DNA of 9,496 nucleotides from Bradyrhizobium sp. (lineage in GTDB: Bacteria > Pseudomonadota > Alphaproteobacteria > Rhizobiales > Xanthobacteraceae). Position numbers and translations under genes: made by a program. How positions within the stretch are numbered: the stretch's first letter is position 1; every line of letters begins with the position of its first letter. Location of the stretch: positions 1-9,496 of the forward strand of contig JAQGKC010000336.1 in the NCBI GenBank assembly GCA_028290305.1, given 5' to 3'. Below are positions 5,284 through 9,496 of the stretch, in pieces. The notes beneath the pieces were generated by a model. The model saw nothing but the letters and a program-made list of their open reading frames with translations, made no database searches and had not been told where the DNA came from.

Positions 5284-7614
5284 TGCAGCGCTCAGATTGG
5301 AAAACGAAAAAGGAGCGAATCGAAACGTGACATGATGGCTTCCGGCCGGCAGCTCTATCGAGCGGAATAACATCTCAGTCCGCCGGATCGGCACTGGCTT
5401 GCCGTCGACGTCGGCGACCCAGCCGGGATAGTAACTATCATGCAGCACCAGCAGACCGTCGGCGGTCGACGTCGTGACTAGCTCAACGCGACCGGGCCTC
5501 GAAGAGCCGATTTTCACGGATGATGACAATACGGTGGATTGTCCCGACGTCGTCTGTGCATTGCCCGAGCTGAGGATGCGTGCTCGTGGCATCGCACCTG
5601 CAATCCGATAGATCCATACTGGCGGCCCGGCGAGCAGAAGTTCGGCCGCAGGCGGAGTCGGCAGCCCCGGTACGCGATCGAGCGGCTGCCCGAGTACAAG
5701 GTAGGTCAGGCCGAAAGCCTGGGCGAGCGCGCCGTTATAATTGTCAAAGGATGGTGGAAATCGCCGCTGGGAGACATCCCAGTTTTCTTCGCCGGGAGAG
5801 ACCAGACGATCGTACCCGCCGATGCGGAGCGGGTTGTATCCATTGATGGCCTCCCACCCACGAACCATTGCGAGATTTTGCCAGGGCCCGCCGAGCCCAA
5901 GGACTTCCACGCGCGGACGATCGCCTCTTCGATGTTCCGCCGCGATATTGGTTTCGAGCAGCGCGATTGCATGGGCTTCGGCGCCCGCCGGCGCTTCGAG
6001 CACTGCATAATCGCTGCGGCTTTGCGCATTGAGGCGCGAAGCCGCATTCCACCATAGCAATTCGGCAACGGCCAAAAATGTGACGAGCGCGGCGGCCAGG
6101 ACGCGAGCTGGGCGTTGGCGCGCGCCGAAAAGAATCAGGACGACGGCGGCCAGCATCACCGCGCCGGCAAGGAGCGACTCACGGGCGGCGTTCACAGCGT
6201 GTCCGGTGCGCGCGGAGAACACCACGGCCGAGACCACGACAGCCAGCAAAGCCGAGCCCGGCGCTACCGCTGCTATCGGCCGAAGACGCTGTAGGCCCTC
6301 TCGAACGTAATCGGAAAGGCAGTGTCCGGCCAAAATCGCGAGAGCGATCCCAAATACGAAGCTGGCGTCGGTCGGCCGGCGGAACAAATCGATCCCAGGT
6401 ACAAACCTGAACGCCAGGCCATAGAACGGCGTGTAACGCCCCAGCATGAACAGACACGCACTCGCGAGTGTCGCGGTCATCAGGCGACGGCCGGGCCGCC
6501 AGACCCCGCCCCCGGCTAGGCCTAACCACAACACCACCAGCGTCGGAACAGCGCCGACGAACAGGTAGTTTTCTGAATCATCCGTGAGCGCGACCGCCGG
6601 CAGAGTCGCCGCACCCGGTCCCCAATAGCTGTGATGCGTGCCGAAGACGTCGGCAACGGCAAGGTTTGCCAGATCGGCTGGATACAACGACCCCCTCAGC
6701 GCGTCTTCCATCACCTCCGCGGGCCGGTTCGAAAGCAGGGCAAATTGAACCGTCAGCAACACGGGTACGATCAGTAGCGCACCGCAGGTCGCCGCCATAA
6801 TCACCAAGACGGACATTCGTTCGCGCAAATAAGCGATTGGTCGGTTCGCGCTCGACACTTCGGCCACGGCGGCAGCCAGCAGCAAAACACATAGCAGCAG
6901 AGCCACTTGGTTGCGACCGAGTGCAATATCCGCCGCCATGGCGGCAAACCCTGCGGCCAGTAACAACGATCGCCGCTCAAGTGCGAGTTGCAGGAGCAGC
7001 AGCGCCAAAGGAAACACCCCGTAACTCAGGATGATTCCGGAATGCTGGAGGCGGCCTGACGCAGCGCCCCCGAACATAAACAAAGCCGCCGCCAACACAC
7101 CGGCCGAGATCGGCCATCGCGCGCGCCAACCGATGGCAGCGATTCCGAGACCGCCAGCCAATAAATGGGCAAAGACAATGAGATCAAATGCCCGCATCGT
7201 CGGAGCCGAATCGAGCATACCCCAGGCAACGAACACGGGAGAGAACACCAGCGATTGCGGGTCAGCCACGCTCGGATGTCCGCCATAATGATAGGGATTC
7301 CAGAACGGCCAGTCCCCTGAGCGCATGGTCGCGGACAGAAAGCGGAAGAAAGCGTAGAACTGGTTTTTGGAATCCCAGGGCAAGACTGTATCGCTGACAA
7401 TCCAGCGGCTGACGGCGGCAAGCCAGACCGCTGCGACCAGGCCGAACGAAACGGCCAATCGGTATCTTGTGATTGAATGACAGCGCAACCTGGTTGATCT
7501 CTCCGGGCTTTTTGCTTCATCACCACGGTTAGCGACCTTAAGGAACGATCCTGACTCAGCGGAGTAGACCGCCGCTTGAGCAAGAGAATTCTCGTGCGAC
7601 ACGCTGATCGCCAT
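5260..7614 (-). CDS. YfhO-family polytopic membrane protein, 784 aa
   Basis: The longest intact gene here. ATG 7614 is chosen: the frame extends to 7851, but the extra 79 codons are Arg/Gly-rich without a membrane segment and would overlap opgG. The protein has a cytoplasmic N-tail of about 53 residues, TM1 (AVSFGLVAAVWLAAVSRWIV, residues 54-73), then an extracytoplasmic loop with DWPFWNPYHYGGHPSVADPQ (residues 101-120), typical of YfhO and related GT-C-like proteins. About ten further hydrophobic segments follow to roughly residue 500. The C-terminal soluble domain contains GGPWQNLAMVRGWEAINGYN and, near residues 726-765, DSYYPGWVADVDGKPV plus ELPAGSHHVTFRFAP, the usual YfhO ending. In firmicutes YfhO is tied to glycosylation of lipoteichoic acid; in Gram-negatives the substrate is unknown. 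A role in lipid-linked sugar transfer at the inner membrane is inference. It diverges from opgG. Confidence 0.88.
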   Translation of the reverse strand: MAISVSHENSLAQAAVYSAESGSFLKVANRGDEAKSPERSTRLRCHSITRYRLAVSFGLVAAVWLAAVSRWIVSDTVLPWDSKNQFYAFFRFLSATMRSGDWPFWNPYHYGGHPSVADPQSLVFSPVFVAWGMLDSAPTMRAFDLIVFAHLLAGGLGIAAIGWRARWPISAGVLAAALFMFGGAASGRLQHSGIILSYGVFPLALLLLQLALERRSLLLAAGFAAMAADIALGRNQVALLLCVLLLAAAVAEVSSANRPIAYLRERMSVLVIMAATCGALLIVPVLLTVQFALLSNRPAEVMEDALRGSLYPADLANLAVADVFGTHHSYWGPGAATLPAVALTDDSENYLFVGAVPTLVVLWLGLAGGGVWRPGRRLMTATLASACLFMLGRYTPFYGLAFRFVPGIDLFRRPTDASFVFGIALAILAGHCLSDYVREGLQRLRPIAAVAPGSALLAVVVSAVVFSARTGHAVNAARESLLAGAVMLAAVVLILFGARQRPARVLAAALVTFLAVAELLWWNAASRLNAQSRSDYAVLEAPAGAEAHAIALLETNIAAEHRRGDRPRVEVLGLGGPWQNLAMVRGWEAINGYNPLRIGGYDRLVSPGEENWDVSQRRFPPSFDNYNGALAQAFGLTYLVLGQPLDRVPGLPTPPAAELLLAGPPVWIYRIAGAMPRARILSSGNAQTTSGQSTVLSSSVKIGSSRPGRVELVTTSTADGLLVLHDSYYPGWVADVDGKPVPIRRTEMLFRSIELPAGSHHVTFRFAPFSFSNLSAALNAGGSR

Positions 7615-7661
7615 TCCGCTATGGCGGGTAATGGGACCGGATGTCGCAGTCTCCGAGATTT

Positions 7662-7679
7662 GGTTCCCTGCCTGGAACC
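7662..7679. repeat. 6-bp inverted repeat in divergent promoter region
   Basis: GGTTCC (7662-7667) and GGAACC (7674-7679) are perfect arms with a 6-base spacer, midway between the YfhO start and the opgG start. Its symmetry suits a regulator dimer, and its right arm overlaps the GGAAC of a possible EcfG promoter. Confidence 0.3.
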
Positions 7680-7698
7680 TGCCGGCGTCAAGCGGGTT
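7674..7698 (+). promoter_or_regulatory. Possible EcfG-type general stress promoter for opgG
   Basis: GGAAC at 7674-7678, 16 bases, then GGTT at 7695-7698. The alphaproteobacterial general-stress sigma EcfG recognises GGAAC and (C)GTT separated by 16-17 bases; only the weakly conserved first base of the second box differs. Transcription would begin some 20-25 bases before the opgG start at 7729. Glucan synthesis responding to osmotic stress makes this plausible, but a short motif in a 114-bp gap can occur by chance. Confidence 0.3.
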
Positions 7699-7728
7699 TC
7701 TCACCGTCACGAGTGCTCTGGAGGCTCC

Positions 7729-9233
7729 TTGAACCGTCGCCGCTTTCTCCAAACTACGGCCGCGCTGCCACTGGCATCTTCCACCGTGGGCGACTTGATC
7801 GCGTCCGCGAAAGCGGAGGCAAGCCCGTTCGATCGATCGATCGTCCGCCAACTCGCGCGTGACGCGGCCAGCAAGCCATACAAAGCGTCCGATGAAACAT
7901 TACCCGATAATCTGAAAAATTTGGATTACGACCATTATCGGGAGATCCGTTTCCTGCCGGAGCGCGCTTTGTGGCGCAGCGAAAAGCTGCCGTTCCAAGT
8001 TCAGTTCTTCCATCGTGGCTTCTTCTATGCACCGCGCATCGACATCTACGAGGTTGCGAATGGACAGGCGACCAAGATTGCCTATCGTCCTGACGATTTC
8101 TCCTTCGGCAGTAACCACGCGCCCAGCTCCGACACGGATTTGGGCTTCGCCGGCTTTCGGATCCACGCCCCCATTAACAAGCCCGACTACTATGACGAGG
8201 TGTGCGTTTTCCTGGGCGCGAGCTATTTCCGCGCGGTCGCCAAGGGTGAGATCTACGGCCTGTCAGCTCGCGGATTGGCGATCAACACCGGCGAGGCCAA
8301 GGGGGAGGAATTTCCCAAGTTCAAGACGAGAAGCCGGCTCCTAATGCCAATTCCATCGTCGTGCACGCCCTGCTCGACAGCGAAAGTGCTGCCGCGGCTT
8401 ATCGTTTCACGATCAGACCTGGCGATACCACGGTGTTCGACGTGGAACTTGCCGTCTATCCGCGCGTCAATCTCGACCATGCTGGCCTGATGCCGATGAC
8501 AAGCATGTTCTTCTTCGGACCGAACGATCGCAAGGAGGTCGATGATTTTCGTCCCTCCGTGCACGATTCCGACGGTATGGCGATCTATAACGGCCGCGGC
8601 GAAGAACTATGGCGTCCGCTCAGCAATCCCAAAGATCTGCAGATCAGTACTTTCGCCGACCTCAATCCTCGGGGGTTCGGACTGATGCAACGGGAAAAGA
8701 ACTTTATCGAATATCAGGACCTTGAATCGAATTTCGAAAAGCGACCGAGCCTGTGGGCCGAGCCGATCGGCGATTGGGGCGACGGCTCGGTGCAGCTAAT
8801 CGAAATTCCGACCAAGGAGGAAATTCACGACAACATCGCCGCCTTCTGGCGTCCGAAAGATCCCCTGCAAGCCAAGGGTGAGCATACCTACACTTACCGT
8901 TTGCATTGGGGGCCCGATGCGCCGAAGCTCTCGTCGCTGGCCCGGTTCTCACGAACAGGTGTTGGCGCTCAAGGTGAAGGCGTCAGGATATTCGTTCTCG
9001 ATTTGATCGGAGACCGGCTCAAGTCGATCGATCCTAACAGTACCCACGGCAACGTGACGGCCGAAAAGGTCGAGATCAAGAACATTGTCACTCAACCAAA
9101 TCCGGCAACCGGCGGCTGGCGATTAAGCTTTGAGTTTTCTGTCAAAGAGAAGTCGCCGATCGAATTGCGTGCCTCGCTGACGCAGGGCAACGACGCCATA
9201 TCGGAGGTATGGGTTTATCGATGGGTCCCATAA
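7729..9233 (+). pseudogene. opgG: OpgG/MdoG periplasmic glucan biosynthesis protein, one frameshift
   Basis: OpgG is a periplasmic protein needed for building osmoregulated periplasmic glucans with OpgH. The start TTG 7729 is preceded by GGAGG (7720-7724) and gives NRRRFLQTTAALPLASS, a twin-arginine signal, as in relatives. The first part reads YDHYREIRFLPERALWRSEK, FHRGFFYAPRIDIYEV and EIYGLSARGLAINTG up to EEFPKFKT at about 8327. The coding signal then jumps to another frame, EKPAPNANSIVVHALLDSES, and continues through MFFFGPNDRKEVDDFRPSVH, FADLNPRGFGLMQREKNFIE, LWAEPIGDWGDGSVQLIEIP and YRLHWGPD to SEVWVYRWVP, stop 9231-9233. Homologues have 'F-W-x-E' where the frames break, so about 10 bases seem lost; restoring 10 gives 504 codons, the usual length. 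As it stands the product is 199 true residues plus a shifted tail ending at 8490, without the C-terminal domain. All else is well preserved, so the break is recent or an assembly error. Confidence 0.85.
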
Positions 9234-9496
9234 CGCAAGACCGCGGCCCCGAAATGCGTCAGGCCGAAGCGCGAGAGCAGTTCCTCCCGGCGGAATCGCC
9301 GCTGCTGATGTCCAGCCAGCAATTAAGGGCCTTTCGGCGAGCCGAGCCGGGCGCGCAAACGCCGGGTCACATGCGGCTCCGACGTGCCTTCATATTCAGC
9401 AGCACCGTGGCGCTGACATCGGCAGGTTGCTACGAGATGTATGAGGTCGTCCAGGTCGGAGGCGTCACGATCCTGGAATGGATGGTGCTTGTTTTG
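9221..9496 (+). CDS. opgH: OpgH/MdoH glucan glucosyltransferase, N-terminal part
   Basis: The last gene in the window, open from ATG 9221 to the edge (92 residues visible). OpgH is the inner-membrane glucosyltransferase that polymerises the glucan backbone from UDP-glucose and passes it to the periplasm. The visible part has a Pro/Glu-containing cytoplasmic tail (FLPAESPLLMSSQQLRAFRR) and then MRLRRAFIFSSTVALTSAGC with YEMYEVVQVGGVTILEWMVL, a first membrane hairpin region typical of OpgH ('YEMY' then 'VGGVT-x-LE'). The catalytic domain lies outside. The start overlaps the end of opgG by 13 bases, so translation is probably coupled; an in-frame ATG at 9209 is an alternative but is almost on top of the GGAGG at 9203-9207. 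With opgG frameshifted, ribosomes stop at 8490, so coupling to opgH may be impaired. Confidence 0.85.
   Translation, partial: MGPITQDRGPEMRQAEAREQFLPAESPLLMSSQQLRAFRRAEPGAQTPGHMRLRRAFIFSSTVALTSAGCYEMYEVVQVGGVTILEWMVLVL

Noticed and set aside
5539..6529. Several open frames inside the YfhO gene on both strands
   Set aside because: Arg/Ser/Ala-rich shadows of a well-supported membrane protein gene.
7831..7843. GATC-GATC-GATC short repeat
   Set aside because: It is coding sequence of opgG (F-D-R-S-I-V) in frame; three copies are too few to call a functional repeat.
1..9496. CRISPR array, tRNA, rRNA, insertion-sequence ends, attachment site
   Set aside because: No regularly spaced repeats, tRNA-like cloverleaf, transposase motifs or paired direct repeats with terminal inverted repeats were seen on reading both strands.

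Overview
The window looks like chromosome of a Bradyrhizobium-type alphaproteobacterium (Nitrobacteraceae). This rests on recollection, not a search: several small orphan proteins resemble ones typical of that group, and the opgG-opgH pair and the moderately GC-rich base use fit. No rRNA, tRNA, transposase, integrase or CRISPR array was seen.

Layout. 1-789 (+): the tail of a small orphan protein, a DUF2934 protein, and a third small gene with a frameshift at its start and a stop codon near its end, closed by a terminator. 813-1170 (-): a zinc-knuckle protein decayed through five frame changes. 1448-2628 (-): a PHB-depolymerase-type esterase with three frameshifts, its catalytic triad still legible. 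2784-3275 (-): two apparently intact small orphan genes. 3349-3697 (+): a small Tyr/Gly-rich protein with no recognisable signal peptide, a long inverted repeat and a strong terminator. 3847-4431 (-): an unrecognised frameshifted gene. 4430-5283 (+): a broken CBASS-type cyclic-oligonucleotide synthase (CD-NTase). 5260-7614 (-): an intact 784-residue YfhO-family membrane protein. 7729-9496 (+): opgG, broken by one frameshift, overlapping the start of opgH, which runs off the window.

The main message is decay. Six genes (608-789, 813-1170, 1448-2628, 3847-4431, 4430-5283 and opgG) can be read only by changing frame. The 2.35-kb YfhO gene is open throughout, and several lesions are larger than one base, so general sequencing error is an unlikely cause, although single-base lesions would need read-level checking. 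The most notable item is the dead CBASS synthase: a phage-defence remnant with no effector next to it, a CTAA duplication scrambling its active site, and a perfect 22-bp palindrome between it and a divergent unknown gene.

How the genes work together. opgG and opgH form the osmoregulated periplasmic glucan operon: OpgH is the inner-membrane glucosyltransferase and OpgG the Tat-exported periplasmic partner. The YfhO gene diverges from opgG across a 114-bp gap holding an inverted repeat and a possible general-stress sigma (EcfG-type) promoter. The other genes show no shared pathway.
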